A stretch of DNA of 64,000 nucleotides, from positions 62,001-126,000 of the forward strand of contig NZ_JAUXQZ010000002.1 of NCBI RefSeq assembly GCF_030682035.1, given 5' to 3'. Position numbers and translations under genes: made by a program. Shown here in pieces: positions 16,941-25,887 of the stretch. This DNA comes from Brevundimonas sp. (lineage in GTDB: Bacteria; Pseudomonadota; Alphaproteobacteria; Caulobacterales; Caulobacteraceae). Numbering within the stretch: position 1 is the first letter of the stretch; each line of letters starts with the position of its first letter. The notes under the pieces are model-generated. The model ran no database searches. It worked only from the letters and a program-made list of their open reading frames with translations, and was not told where the DNA came from.

Positions 16941-17668
16941 TCCATCCGCTCCCAGCCCAGCTTGGTCAGCTGTTCCATCGGGCGGAACCCGGCCTTGTAA
17001 TCCATCTTCTTCGAGCCACGAACCCAGTACCCGAGGTACACGAAGGGCAGGCCGACAATCTGCGCTTGGCGCACATGGTCGAGAATGGCGAACCGGCCGA
17101 GGCTGCGGGCGTCCAGCGCCGGATCGAAGAAGCTGTAGACCATGGACAGACCGTCCCCGAGCAGGTCGGTCAGGCAGACGCCGACCAGATCGCCGGGGCC
17201 GCCGTCGGGCGAGGGCAGGCGGTATTCGATCAGATGTGTCCGGACGGCCGTGTCCTCGACCATGGCGATATAGTCGAGCCACCCCATGCTACTCATTCCG
17301 CCGCCCGGATGGCGGCCGTGAAGGTAGCGACGCAGCAGGTCGAACTGTTCTGTCGTGGCCTCGGCCTCGACCAGATCGCGGGACAGATCAGCGTTTCGGT
17401 TCAAGACCTTGCGTTGGGACCTTGAGAAGTTGAATTCCGGCACAGGCAACCGCACCGAGACGCAGGCGTCACAGGATTCACAGGCCGGGCGATAGGCGAT
17501 GTTCTGGCTGCGGCGGAAGCCCGCCTGGGTCAGTTCGTCATTGACGTGAACGCCCTCGCTGAACGGCAGGTTGGCGAACACCTTCCGCTCGGTCTGGCCC
17601 GGCAAATAGGGGCAGGGGGCCACGGTCGTCATGTAGAAGCGTAGCTGACGCTGGGGAACGAAGGTCAC
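16937..17668 (-). CDS. bpt: Aspartate/glutamate leucyltransferase (Bpt, arginyltransferase family)
   Basis: A 243-residue aminoacyl-tRNA-protein transferase. It adds Leu to N-terminal Asp or Glu, feeding proteins into the ClpS/ClpAP N-degron pathway. The N-terminal part carries CPYLPG, GFRRSQNIAYRPACE and a cysteine-rich CESCDAC; the C-terminal GNAT-like half has YSFFDP, SLGRFAILDH and FVYLGYWV. The GTG start was taken because the conserved region begins immediately after. The following gene overlaps the stop. Confidence 0.92.
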   Translation of the reverse strand: MTFVPQRQLRFYMTTVAPCPYLPGQTERKVFANLPFSEGVHVNDELTQAGFRRSQNIAYRPACESCDACVSVRLPVPEFNFSRSQRKVLNRNADLSRDLVEAEATTEQFDLLRRYLHGRHPGGGMSSMGWLDYIAMVEDTAVRTHLIEYRLPSPDGGPGDLVGVCLTDLLGDGLSMVYSFFDPALDARSLGRFAILDHVRQAQIVGLPFVYLGYWVRGSKKMDYKAGFRPMEQLTKLGWERMD

Positions 17669-17791
17669 GGCCTCAGGTCCGCATCCAATTTCGCCGACAG
17701 TGGGGCGCTGGCCGTTTCATGCCCGGATTTGCACCCGCGTCGCGGCGCGGGGCAAGACCCTTCGCCCCACACAAGCATGCGGGGCGCCGGT

Positions 17792-18694
17792 TCACAGGCT
17801 GGTGTCCGTCGGCAGGACCGGCGCCTCGCGCAACAGGACGATGGCGATGCGGCGGTTCCCGGCCAGGGTGGGGTCGTCGGGATACAGCGGGTCGGAGCCG
17901 GCCTTGCCCGACACCTGATAGACCCGGTCCGCATCCACGCCGGCGCTCTGCAGGATCAGGCGCGAAGCGTTTGCGCGGGCTGAAGACAGGGGCCAGTCCG
18001 TCGGCAGGGTCGCCCGGTTTGACCCGGGCGCCGCTGAGGTGTGGCCGGTGATCGAGATGCGGTTGGGAAGTTGGGTGATGACCCGCGATATGGTCCGCAG
18101 CAGCAGCTGGGCGCGGGCGTTCGGGCGAGCGGAGGCCGGGTCAAACATCGAGCGACCCTCCTGGTCCACCAGCTGGATGCGCAGGCCTTCTGGCGTCTGG
18201 TCGATAATCAGCTGTTTCGACAGCTCGGCCAGTTCGGGCATCGACTGCATCGCCTGGCGCAGCGATTCGGCGGCCGAGGCGAACTCGGCGGCCTCGCGTC
18301 GGGCGACCTCCTCGCGCAGGGCTTCCTCACTGGCGGCGGCGAGGTTTGCGTTCTGGCCGACCTCCTGGGGCGAGTCAGCCGGAGCTTCGGGCGCCAGTTC
18401 ACTGATCACGGATTGCGAACCCGAACTCTTCGCGCCGTCATCACCGAGCGAAGTGCCGCCCAGAATGCCGCCGGAGCCTGACGTGGTCGAGGAGACGCTG
18501 GCCGGGGCGAAATATTCGGCGATGCCGCGCTTCTGTTCCGGATCGGTCGTGTTGATCAGCCACATCAGCAGGAAGAAGGCCATCATGGCCGTCACGAAGT
18601 CGGCATAGGCGACCTTCCAGGCGCCGCCATGGTGACCGCCTCCGACGACCTTTTTGATCTTCTTGATGAGGATCGGACGATCGCTCAGGGACAT
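17792..18694 (-). CDS. motB: Flagellar motor protein MotB (OmpA-domain stator subunit)
   Basis: A 300-residue stator protein that couples ion flow to flagellar rotation. One membrane segment follows GGAWKVAYADFVTAMMAFF; Asp32 is the expected proton-binding residue. A Ser/Gly/Ala-rich linker leads to an OmpA/MotB peptidoglycan-binding domain from about residue 165 with ISITGHTSAAPG and the C-terminal NRRIAIVLLRE. motA is not adjacent. The 122 bases between this gene and bpt show only a weak hairpin. Confidence 0.93.
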   Translation of the reverse strand: MSLSDRPILIKKIKKVVGGGHHGGAWKVAYADFVTAMMAFFLLMWLINTTDPEQKRGIAEYFAPASVSSTTSGSGGILGGTSLGDDGAKSSGSQSVISELAPEAPADSPQEVGQNANLAAASEEALREEVARREAAEFASAAESLRQAMQSMPELAELSKQLIIDQTPEGLRIQLVDQEGRSMFDPASARPNARAQLLLRTISRVITQLPNRISITGHTSAAPGSNRATLPTDWPLSSARANASRLILQSAGVDADRVYQVSGKAGSDPLYPDDPTLAGNRRIAIVLLREAPVLPTDTSL

Positions 18695-18808
18695 GGGGGC
18701 GCGGACCTTTGGCGGAGAACTCCGGGGCAGGGTGGGGGCGTCAAGGTTAAGGCCGCGTTTCCCATGGCGCGGCTTGCCCGGACGCAGTCGGTCGCATAGT
18801 CGTCAGAC

Positions 18809-19306
18809 GTGAGCAGTTCCGATCCCGCCGCCTTTGACCTTGCCGCCTATCGCCGGGCGCTTGGTGGATTCGCGACCGGGGTCTGCGTCGTGACGGCCCA
18901 TACGCCGGACGGGCCATACGGCATCACGATCAACTCATTCACCTCCGTGTCCCTGAAGCCGCCGCTGGTGCTGTGGTGTCTGGATCGCGCCTCCGACCGG
19001 CACGACGGCTTCGCGGGCGCCGAACGGTTCGCGGTGCATATGCTGCCGGTCGAGGACCGGGAGATGTCGGACCGGTTCGCCTGGGGGATTTGTCGCCTGT
19101 CGTCGGACGAATTCGACAATTCCAGCGCGGAGCCGCCGATCCTGAAGAACGCCCTTACACGGCTGGACTGCGTCGCCACGGAGCGAATCGTCATGGGCGA
19201 CCATCTCACCATCGTCGGGGCCGTGAAGGCGTTCGAGACCCGGCCCGGGGCGGGCCTCACCTATTTCCGTGGACGCTACGGCGTCGCCGAGGAGCCGGGC
19301 GTATGA
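18809..19306 (+). CDS. Flavin reductase family protein
   Basis: A 165-residue FMN-binding split-barrel protein of the flavin reductase (HpaC-like) group. These reduce FMN or FAD with NAD(P)H, often for a partner monooxygenase. Visible motifs are GGFATGVCVVTA, GITINSFTSVSLKPPLVLW and a C-terminal LTYFRGRYG. It starts with GTG. Its stop overlaps the next gene's ATG (ATGA), so the pair is coupled. No monooxygenase is nearby. Confidence 0.88.
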   Translation: MSSSDPAAFDLAAYRRALGGFATGVCVVTAHTPDGPYGITINSFTSVSLKPPLVLWCLDRASDRHDGFAGAERFAVHMLPVEDREMSDRFAWGICRLSSDEFDNSSAEPPILKNALTRLDCVATERIVMGDHLTIVGAVKAFETRPGAGLTYFRGRYGVAEEPGV

Positions 19307-20172
19307 AGATCGGTTTCGCGGGCCTGGGCGTTATGGGCGGGCCGATGGCCCGGCATCTGGTTCGGGCGGGACATGAGGTGGCCGGCTTCAACCGCTCCCC
19401 GGACAAGGCGCGCGTCTGGTCGGAGGCGACCGACGGCCGATTCGCCGCCTCGGTCGCGGAGGCTGCCGCCGGCGCAGAGCTGCTGATTCTGTGCGTCGGC
19501 AATGACGATGACGTACGGCAGGTCACGGGCGAGGCGCTGCCGCATCTGGCCGACGGGGCCGTGATCCTCGACCACACCACGACTTCGGCCCGGGTGGCGC
19601 GCGAAATGGCCGCGCTGGCGGCGGAACAGGGGCGTGCCTTCATCGATGCGCCCGTCTCCGGCGGTCAGGCGGGAGCCGAGAATGGCCAGCTGAGCGTCAT
19701 GGCGGGCGGCGACGCGAGGGCGCTGGCGCGGGTCCAGCCCACCTTGATGGCCTATTCGAAGGCGGTGAAACACATGGGGCCGTCCGGGTCGGGCCAGCTG
19801 ACCAAGATGGTCAATCAGATCGCCATCGCCGGGGTCGTCCAAGGGCTGGCCGAGGCCGTGCATTTCGCCGAAGTTGCGGGCCTGGATACCGATGCGGCCT
19901 ATGACGCCATCTCCAGGGGCGCGGCCCAATCCTGGCAGATGGACAACCGTTGGAAGACCATGGCCGAGGGCAAGTTTGATTTCGGCTTCGCCGTCGACTG
20001 GATGCGCAAGGACCTGGGCCTGGTGCTGGATGAGGCGCGGACCAACGGAGCCCATCTGTCGCTGACGGCGCTGGTGGATCAGTTTTACTCTGAAGTGCAG
20101 TCCATGGGCGGCGCGCGCTGGGACACGTCGAGCCTTGCAGCGCGGCTACAGGATGGGAAGCCGCGCGTCTGA
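19303..20172 (+). CDS. NAD(P)-dependent beta-hydroxyacid dehydrogenase
   Basis: A 289-residue member of the 3-hydroxyisobutyrate dehydrogenase family. The N-terminal Rossmann motif is GFAGLGVMGGPMARHLVRAG; the substrate-binding signature is DAPVSGGQAGAENGQLSVMAGG, spread over residues ~110-131; the catalytic Lys lies in GQLTKMVNQ. The C-terminal helical domain has the conserved DFGFAVDWMRKDL. The exact substrate (hydroxyisobutyrate, tartronate semialdehyde or other) cannot be read from the sequence. Translationally coupled to the flavin reductase. Confidence 0.88.
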   Translation: MKIGFAGLGVMGGPMARHLVRAGHEVAGFNRSPDKARVWSEATDGRFAASVAEAAAGAELLILCVGNDDDVRQVTGEALPHLADGAVILDHTTTSARVAREMAALAAEQGRAFIDAPVSGGQAGAENGQLSVMAGGDARALARVQPTLMAYSKAVKHMGPSGSGQLTKMVNQIAIAGVVQGLAEAVHFAEVAGLDTDAAYDAISRGAAQSWQMDNRWKTMAEGKFDFGFAVDWMRKDLGLVLDEARTNGAHLSLTALVDQFYSEVQSMGGARWDTSSLAARLQDGKPRV

Positions 20173-20275
20173 ACGTAACAATCGACACAAGTGGTTCACC
20201 ACGCGGTCGTCCCCGTGTGGCTGCCCTGTAACAGCTTGACGCTAGACCTGCCCCGCATCGGGCAGGGGGTCGGGC

Positions 20276-21544
20276 ATGCTTCAGAATCGCTCCGTGACGG
20301 GCCGAGTCCGATCAGGGTGCCGGATGTTTGGAGGCCGCCCCCGTGCCGTCGCGGTCCTGATCACTGCTCTTCTTCTCGCCGCTGTTCCGCTGATCGGAAG
20401 CGCCCGCACGGCGTCGCTGGCCAGCCGCTCTGTCGGATATGTCGGCTCGGCGACCGACGGCGGGCACTATGACTACGCCGGACTGGTTCACGTCCATACG
20501 ACCTACTCGGACGATGCCACCGGAACCTATGAAGACCTGGCCCGCGTCGCGGGCGACCAGGGCATCCGGTTCTTGGTGGTCACCGATCACGAGACGCTGA
20601 AAGCCATTGGAGACGGCAAACAGGGCTGGCGCGACGGCGTGCTGATGCTGACAGGCGTCGAAAACGCCCGACCGGAAGGCCACCTGCTGGGGATGGGTAT
20701 AACCAACGCCCCCAACAGTCGTGAAATCCCCACAACGGCCTATCTGCAAGCAGTCAAGGCGCAGGACGGTCTGAGCATTCTGGCCCATCCGGCGCATCGG
20801 AAATGGGCGTGGGACGGCCCCGTCGATGAGCGTATCGACGGGATCGAAATCCTTGATCTGGCGGACCAGTTCTATGCCGCGCCGCTGGAAGCCAAGCTGG
20901 CAGCAGTCGCCATGCTGCCGGTCAACCGGATCGCGGGCTATCTGGAACTGGGAACAAAGGCCGAGCCCGCGCTCCGAATCTGGGACCGGATCACCCAGCA
21001 GCGTCGGTTTGTCGGCCTGTACGCCGCTGATCTGCACCAGGCCATCGAGCTGTGGGGCGAAGAGAAGTTGGTCTTTCCGCCGGCGGAGGACGTCATGCGG
21101 ATCGCTCGCAATCATATCGTTTCGGCCAAGCCGTTTTCGGGGGAGTTCACCGCCGATTCGGCCCTTGCGTACGGCGCGATCCGGGCCGGGCATCTCTATG
21201 TGGCGGTGGATGTTCTGGGAGATTCCACGGGGTTCATGTTCAAGGCGAGGAATGGCGAGGCCGAGGCGTGGATGGGTGACGAGATCCGCGCAGCGCCCGG
21301 AACACGCTACACGGTGGATCTGCCGGCGAGCGCTCAGAGGCTGGAAGCGGTCGTCCGTGTCCTGCGTAACGGCATCGAAGTGGCGCAGTCCGCGGCGGGA
21401 CAGCGGGTCTACCACTATGTGGACGACCGGCCGGGGATCTATCGGGTTGAGGTAACCACCATAGTGCCGACCGCGTTCGGACCCGATCGCGAGATGACCT
21501 GGATCTACGCCAACCCGATCTATGCCCGGGGCGCGGTCGTTTGA
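20276..21544 (+). CDS. Exported PHP-domain metal-dependent phosphoesterase-like protein
   Basis: A 422-residue protein with an N-terminal membrane or signal segment (about residues 24-42) and a PHP (polymerase and histidinol phosphatase) domain. Metal-binding motifs are GLVHVHTTYSDD, VVTDHETL, GVENARPEGH, ILAHPAH and AADLHQ. The C-terminal ~120 residues form a beta-rich extension ending in a YANPIY motif. Two ATGs have SD-like sequences (20276 and 20324); the second gives a shorter cytosolic lead. Substrate unknown. Confidence 0.82.
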   Translation: MLQNRSVTGRVRSGCRMFGGRPRAVAVLITALLLAAVPLIGSARTASLASRSVGYVGSATDGGHYDYAGLVHVHTTYSDDATGTYEDLARVAGDQGIRFLVVTDHETLKAIGDGKQGWRDGVLMLTGVENARPEGHLLGMGITNAPNSREIPTTAYLQAVKAQDGLSILAHPAHRKWAWDGPVDERIDGIEILDLADQFYAAPLEAKLAAVAMLPVNRIAGYLELGTKAEPALRIWDRITQQRRFVGLYAADLHQAIELWGEEKLVFPPAEDVMRIARNHIVSAKPFSGEFTADSALAYGAIRAGHLYVAVDVLGDSTGFMFKARNGEAEAWMGDEIRAAPGTRYTVDLPASAQRLEAVVRVLRNGIEVAQSAAGQRVYHYVDDRPGIYRVEVTTIVPTAFGPDREMTWIYANPIYARGAVV

Positions 21545-21605
21545 TTGAGCCAATTTCGCATAATATCTCTTATGCGCATTGCGGCTATAGACGAACGGAA
21601 CTCCG

Positions 21606-22481
21606 CTACGGCCCCTCTCCCACCGTCGATGCGGCGTCCAGCAGGGCGATGGCCTCGCGCACATAGACGGCATGCGCGACCACCCCGATGCCGAGCGGTT
21701 CGTCAGACGGGCGCACCTCGGACGTCAGCACCCCGGCGATGAACGGATGATCGGGCTGGACCGTCCCGGGCAGTTTCCGTGCCGCGGGAGTCCAGAAAAC
21801 CGGTCCGCCTGAGTTTCCCGGAAAAACTGGAAAATCAAGCAGGAAAACCGGAAAGCTCCGAACCGGCGTCAGCGGCCACGAAGCGATCCGTCCGGTGCGC
21901 AGGATCGGAAACCCCGCCGTATTGGAGGAATAGCCGCGCGGAAAGCCGAGGGTCAGCAGTTCGTCGCCCGGCCCGACCTGCCAGCTGTCCAGGTCCTCTC
22001 CCCTGGCGAGCCAGCCCAGCGGGATGGCGGCGCGGGCGAAGACCGGCGGGGCCGAAATCTCCATCACGGCGATGTCGCGCTGCGGATGTTTGGTCCAGAC
22101 CGGATCGCCCGCCGTGTCGCGGATGCGCAAGGGATCAGGCGCGAACCGCCAGCCCCCACCCGGCATTTCGCTGCGCCAGCCGACGCGGGCCTCGCGGCCG
22201 GCCATGCCGTGCAGCACATGATGGGCGGTTACCAGCACGGTGCGCGCCGTGCCGTCCGGGCGCGGCGCGTCGATCAGAAAAGCCGTTCCGACGCGACGGG
22301 TGCCGTCGCCGTTGTTCTGGTCGATCTGCACGGTGGCGCTGATCAGGCCGAGGGTCAGATCCCAGGCGGGAGCCGCGAGCTCCGCGATCGGCGGCTCCTG
22401 GACCTGGACCTGCTCCCAGGCGGGTTGGGGCGGCGTCTGAAGATCGAACATCGTCCCTGCCCGGTTACTGGAGTTTGTCAT
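21606..22481 (-). CDS. Trypsin-like serine peptidase
   Basis: A ~291-residue chymotrypsin-fold peptidase. The catalytic triad is readable as His in VTAHHVLHG, Asp in RDIAVMEI and Ser in PGNSGGPVF. There is no clear signal peptide, so it may be cytosolic. It ends in a helix with VYVREAIALLD. The start is uncertain: the ATG used here begins MTNSSN, and a second ATG at 22451 is ten codons in. It is divergent from the prolyl oligopeptidase gene 55 bases away. Confidence 0.85.
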   Translation of the reverse strand: MTNSSNRAGTMFDLQTPPQPAWEQVQVQEPPIAELAAPAWDLTLGLISATVQIDQNNGDGTRRVGTAFLIDAPRPDGTARTVLVTAHHVLHGMAGREARVGWRSEMPGGGWRFAPDPLRIRDTAGDPVWTKHPQRDIAVMEISAPPVFARAAIPLGWLARGEDLDSWQVGPGDELLTLGFPRGYSSNTAGFPILRTGRIASWPLTPVRSFPVFLLDFPVFPGNSGGPVFWTPAARKLPGTVQPDHPFIAGVLTSEVRPSDEPLGIGVVAHAVYVREAIALLDAASTVGEGP

Positions 22482-22536
22482 TTGACGGCGGGCGGCCGGC
22501 GCGCACAAGGTCCGGCGTCATTTCAGGGGCTTCGAC

Positions 22537-24717
22537 ATGAATCGCCGCGACCTTCTCGCCACATCCGCCGCCGTGCTCGCGGCGAGCGCCCTTCCCGCCC
22601 AAACCCGCCCATCCGGAGCCTCGATGTCCCAAGGAACGCCCGTCCCGCCCGTCGCGAAGAAAATTCCGGTCCGCATCGAGCAGCTGGGGCGCGTCCGCAC
22701 CGACGACTATCAGTGGATGAAGGACGACAACTGGCAGGCGGTGCTGCGCGACCCGACGCTGATCAAGGCCGACGTCAAGGAACACCTCGAGGCCGAGAAC
22801 GCCTATCGCGAGGCGATGATGGCCTCGACCCAGCCGCTGCAGGCCACAATGTTCGAGGAGATGAAGGGGCGGATCAAGGAGGCGGACAGCTCGGTCCCCT
22901 CGCCTGACGGCTCTTGGGAATATTACGTCGAGTACCGGACCGGGGATCAGCATCCGCGATACATGCGCAAGCCGCGCGGCGGCGGCGGCGAGGTGCAACT
23001 GCTCCTCGACGCCAATGCGCTCGCCGAGGGCAAGGCCTATTCCGAGGTTTCGTCCACGGACCACAGCCCGGACCACGCCCTGTTCGCCTTTTCGGAGGAC
23101 GCACAAGGCTCCGAGGTGCACCAGATCTTTGTGAGGGACCTAGCCACGGGTGCGGTTCTACCCGACCCGATCGGTTCGGCGACCGGCGACTTCACCTTCT
23201 CGCCGGACAGCCAGTGGATCTTCTGGACCAATCGCGACGACAACGGCCGGCCGGACAAGATTTTCCGCCGCCCGGCCCGCGGCGGCGAGACCTCGCTGGT
23301 CTATGAAGAGGCCGACGACGGACTGTTCATGAGCGTCGGCCGCACCGCCGACGACGCCTTTGTCCTGATCTCCATCGCCAACCAGGAGACGTCCGAAGCC
23401 CGGGTCATTCCGGCTGCGACGCCGACCGCCACGCCGGTCGTTCTGGAGCCGCGCCACGTCGGCCGGCTCTATGACGCCGACCACTGGGGCGACCGCTGGG
23501 TGCTCCGGACGAATGCCGATGACTCGATCGACTTCAGGATCGTCGAGGCTCCGACGGCGACGCCGGGCAAGGCCCACTGGACCGACCTGGTCGCCCATAC
23601 GCCGGGCCGCTACATCGAGGGCGTGGCGTTGGTGAAGGACTATATCGGCCGTCAGGAACGGGCCGACGCCAATACGAAGATCGTCATCCGCCACCGTTCA
23701 GGCGCTGAGCACGAGATCGCGGTGGACGAACCCGCCTACTCCCTGTCGCTGGCCGGGGCGTCGGAGTTCGACACGACAATCATGCGCTACGTCTACAACT
23801 CGCCGTCCACGCCGACCTCGACCTATGACTATGATCTGACCACGCGGGAGCGGACCCTGCGCAAGGTGCAGGAGGTCCCGTCCGGCCACACCGTCTCCGA
23901 CTATGTGGTCGAGCGGCTGAACGCCCCTGCCCCGGACGGCGAACTGGTGCCGGTGACCGTGCTGCGGCGCAGGGACACGCCGGTCGACGGGTCGGCCCCG
24001 CTGCTGCTCTACGGCTACGGCTCGTATGGAATTCCGATGTCCGCGAGCTTCTCGACCAACCGGCTGTCGCTGGTTGACCGCGGCTGGATCTACGCCATCG
24101 CCCACATCCGGGGAGGCTCGGACAAGGGCTGGGGTTGGTTCCTGAACGCCCGGCGTTTCACCAAGAAGAACACCTTCACCGACTTCATCGCCACCGCCGA
24201 GCATCTGATCTCGAGCGGCCACGGCAAGGCCGGCCATATCGTAGCCCAGGGCGGGTCGGCGGGCGGCCTGCTGATGGGGGCGGTCACCAACATGCGGCCC
24301 GATCTGTGGGCCGGCGTCATCGGCCAGGTGCCGTTCGTCGATGTGATCAACACCATGAGCGACACCAGCCTGCCGCTGACGCCGCCCGAATGGCCCGAGT
24401 GGGGCAATCCGATCGAGGACCCCGAGGCCTACGACTATATGATGAGCTACAGCCCCTATGATCAGGTCGGGCCGATGGCCTATCCGGCGGTGCTGGCCAC
24501 CGGCGGCCTGTCGGACCCCCGCGTGACCTATTGGGAGCCGGAGAAGTGGGTGGCCAGGCTGCGGCCGGCCACGACCTCGGGCAAGCCGATCCTGCTGAAG
24601 ATCAATATGGAGGCCGGGCACGGCGGGTCATCGGGGCGGTTCGACTATCTGAAGGAGGTCGCCCACGACTACGCCTTCGCGGTTTGGGCTATCGACAAGG
24701 GCTGGGGGCGGGTCTGA
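22537..24717 (+). CDS. Prolyl oligopeptidase family (S9A) peptidase, probably exported
   Basis: A 726-residue peptidase of the S9A/oligopeptidase B type, cutting short peptides. The N-terminus MNRRDLLATSAAVLAASA looks like a Tat signal. A seven-bladed propeller (about residues 90-440) precedes the hydrolase domain. The nucleophile is Ser in AQGGSAGGLLM, Asp is in GGLSDPRVTYWEP and His in EAGHGGSSGRF. Oligopeptidase B hallmarks such as HIRGGSDKGWGWF are present, so cleavage after Lys/Arg is likely but not certain. Confidence 0.92.
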   Translation: MNRRDLLATSAAVLAASALPAQTRPSGASMSQGTPVPPVAKKIPVRIEQLGRVRTDDYQWMKDDNWQAVLRDPTLIKADVKEHLEAENAYREAMMASTQPLQATMFEEMKGRIKEADSSVPSPDGSWEYYVEYRTGDQHPRYMRKPRGGGGEVQLLLDANALAEGKAYSEVSSTDHSPDHALFAFSEDAQGSEVHQIFVRDLATGAVLPDPIGSATGDFTFSPDSQWIFWTNRDDNGRPDKIFRRPARGGETSLVYEEADDGLFMSVGRTADDAFVLISIANQETSEARVIPAATPTATPVVLEPRHVGRLYDADHWGDRWVLRTNADDSIDFRIVEAPTATPGKAHWTDLVAHTPGRYIEGVALVKDYIGRQERADANTKIVIRHRSGAEHEIAVDEPAYSLSLAGASEFDTTIMRYVYNSPSTPTSTYDYDLTTRERTLRKVQEVPSGHTVSDYVVERLNAPAPDGELVPVTVLRRRDTPVDGSAPLLLYGYGSYGIPMSASFSTNRLSLVDRGWIYAIAHIRGGSDKGWGWFLNARRFTKKNTFTDFIATAEHLISSGHGKAGHIVAQGGSAGGLLMGAVTNMRPDLWAGVIGQVPFVDVINTMSDTSLPLTPPEWPEWGNPIEDPEAYDYMMSYSPYDQVGPMAYPAVLATGGLSDPRVTYWEPEKWVARLRPATTSGKPILLKINMEAGHGGSSGRFDYLKEVAHDYAFAVWAIDKGWGRV

Positions 24718-24735
24718 CCCGCTCCCCCGTTTCCG

Positions 24736-25293
24736 ATGGGTCCTGAGCTGAGAGATGCGACCGGGAGCGACCTGCCCGCGATCACCGCCCTCTACGCCCG
24801 TGAGGTCGAGGGCGGCACCGCCACCTTCGAGACCGCGCCGCCGAGCCCGGGGGAGATGGCGCAGCGTTTCGCGGCGGTCAGGGGACACGCCCTGCCCTGG
24901 CTGGTCGCGGAGATCGACGGCGTCTTCGCCGGCTATGCCTATGTCTCGCCGTTCCGGCCGCGACCGGCCTATCGCTACGGCGTCGAGGTCTCGATCTATA
25001 TCGAGGACCATGCGCGGCGGCGTGGCGTCGGCCGGGCCCTGCTGGAAGCCCTGATCGCGCGGACCCGCGACAGAGGCCTGCGGCATCTGATCGGCGCCAT
25101 CAGCGACAGCGACACCAGCGCGGCCTCGATAGCCCTGCACCGGGCGCTGGGGTTCCGGAACGCGGGCGTCTATCGCCAGGTCGGCTGGAAATTCGGGCGG
25201 TGGCTGGACGTCACCTTGATGCAGCTGGATCTGGACCCGGCCGGCGAGCCGCCGCAGTCTTCGGGGCTGGACCTGTGCGGCGGCCTTGCCTGA
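24736..25293 (+). CDS. GNAT N-acetyltransferase, phosphinothricin-acetyltransferase-like
   Basis: A 185-residue GNAT-fold enzyme 18 bases after the peptidase gene. It shows AGYAYVSPFRPRPAYR, the acetyl-CoA-binding segment ARRRGVGRALLEALI and HRALGFRNAGVYRQVGWKFGRW, all typical of the Pat/Bar group that acetylates phosphinothricin, methionine sulfone or sulfoximine. No strong SD is visible, so it may depend on upstream translation. Actual substrate unknown. Confidence 0.87.
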   Translation: MGPELRDATGSDLPAITALYAREVEGGTATFETAPPSPGEMAQRFAAVRGHALPWLVAEIDGVFAGYAYVSPFRPRPAYRYGVEVSIYIEDHARRRGVGRALLEALIARTRDRGLRHLIGAISDSDTSAASIALHRALGFRNAGVYRQVGWKFGRWLDVTLMQLDLDPAGEPPQSSGLDLCGGLA

Positions 25294-25303
25294 ACACCCC
25301 CGA

Positions 25304-25759
25304 TCAGTGAGGCGGAATCTCCGGCGGGGGCGTGGTCAGCCAAGGCGCCAGGCGGAAGCGGCGCGGGGTCTCGCCGAGGGCGCCTTGCCGGATGAAATGC
25401 TGGGCGAAGGCTACGACGTCCCTGATGGTGACCTCATCGAACGGTTTGGACACCACGCCGAGGGCTCCCGCGAAGCCATCGGGAATCTGCTCGGGATTGG
25501 CGGTCAGGAAGACCACGGCGCAGCCATATTCGCTGACTACGTATTGGGCGATCTGGGGGCCGGTCAGCCCGTCCAGCAGATTGATGTCGATCAGGGCCAG
25601 ATCGGGCCGCTCGCGCTCGGCGATGACCAGCGCCCCGGCCTTGTCCATAGCGCAGCCGACCACGTCACAGCCGGATTCGGCCAGAACCAGTTCCAGCTCC
25701 ATGGCGAGCAAGGCCTGGTCTTCGACAATCATGACCCGAAGGTCGGGTGGATCGGACAC
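25304..25759 (-). CDS. Stand-alone response regulator receiver domain
   Basis: A 151-residue single-domain receiver with a short tail. The acidic pair is in MIVEDQ, the phospho-acceptor Asp in ALIDINLLDG, the switch Thr in VVFLTAN and the conserved Lys in VVSKPF; nothing essential is missing. No output domain is present, so it may act as a phosphate sink or a binding partner. The GTG start was chosen over an upstream in-frame GTG because GGGGGAG precedes it. It is divergent from a kinase-like gene. Confidence 0.85.
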   Translation of the reverse strand: MSDPPDLRVMIVEDQALLAMELELVLAESGCDVVGCAMDKAGALVIAERERPDLALIDINLLDGLTGPQIAQYVVSEYGCAVVFLTANPEQIPDGFAGALGVVSKPFDEVTIRDVVAFAQHFIRQGALGETPRRFRLAPWLTTPPPEIPPH

Positions 25760-25798
25760 AAACTCCCCCGGCACTAATCAGACGTCTCAACACGTTTT

Positions 25799-25816
25799 GT
25801 GTCCGCTAGCGGACAC
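25799..25816. promoter_or_regulatory. 18-bp perfect palindrome between response regulator and kinase-like gene
   Basis: GTGTCCGCTAGCGGACAC is perfectly self-complementary over 18 bases and sits near the middle of the ~130-base divergent interval. A half-site, GTGTCC, recurs at the GTG start of the response regulator. The size and position suggest an operator for a dimeric regulator acting on both genes; no regulator candidate is adjacent. Confidence 0.6.
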
Positions 25817-25887
25817 CCTAACGCCTTGATGGCAATTCGGTTCAGTCCGGGCTAGTTAAATCGCGCATTCCAATGCACGGGGGAACA

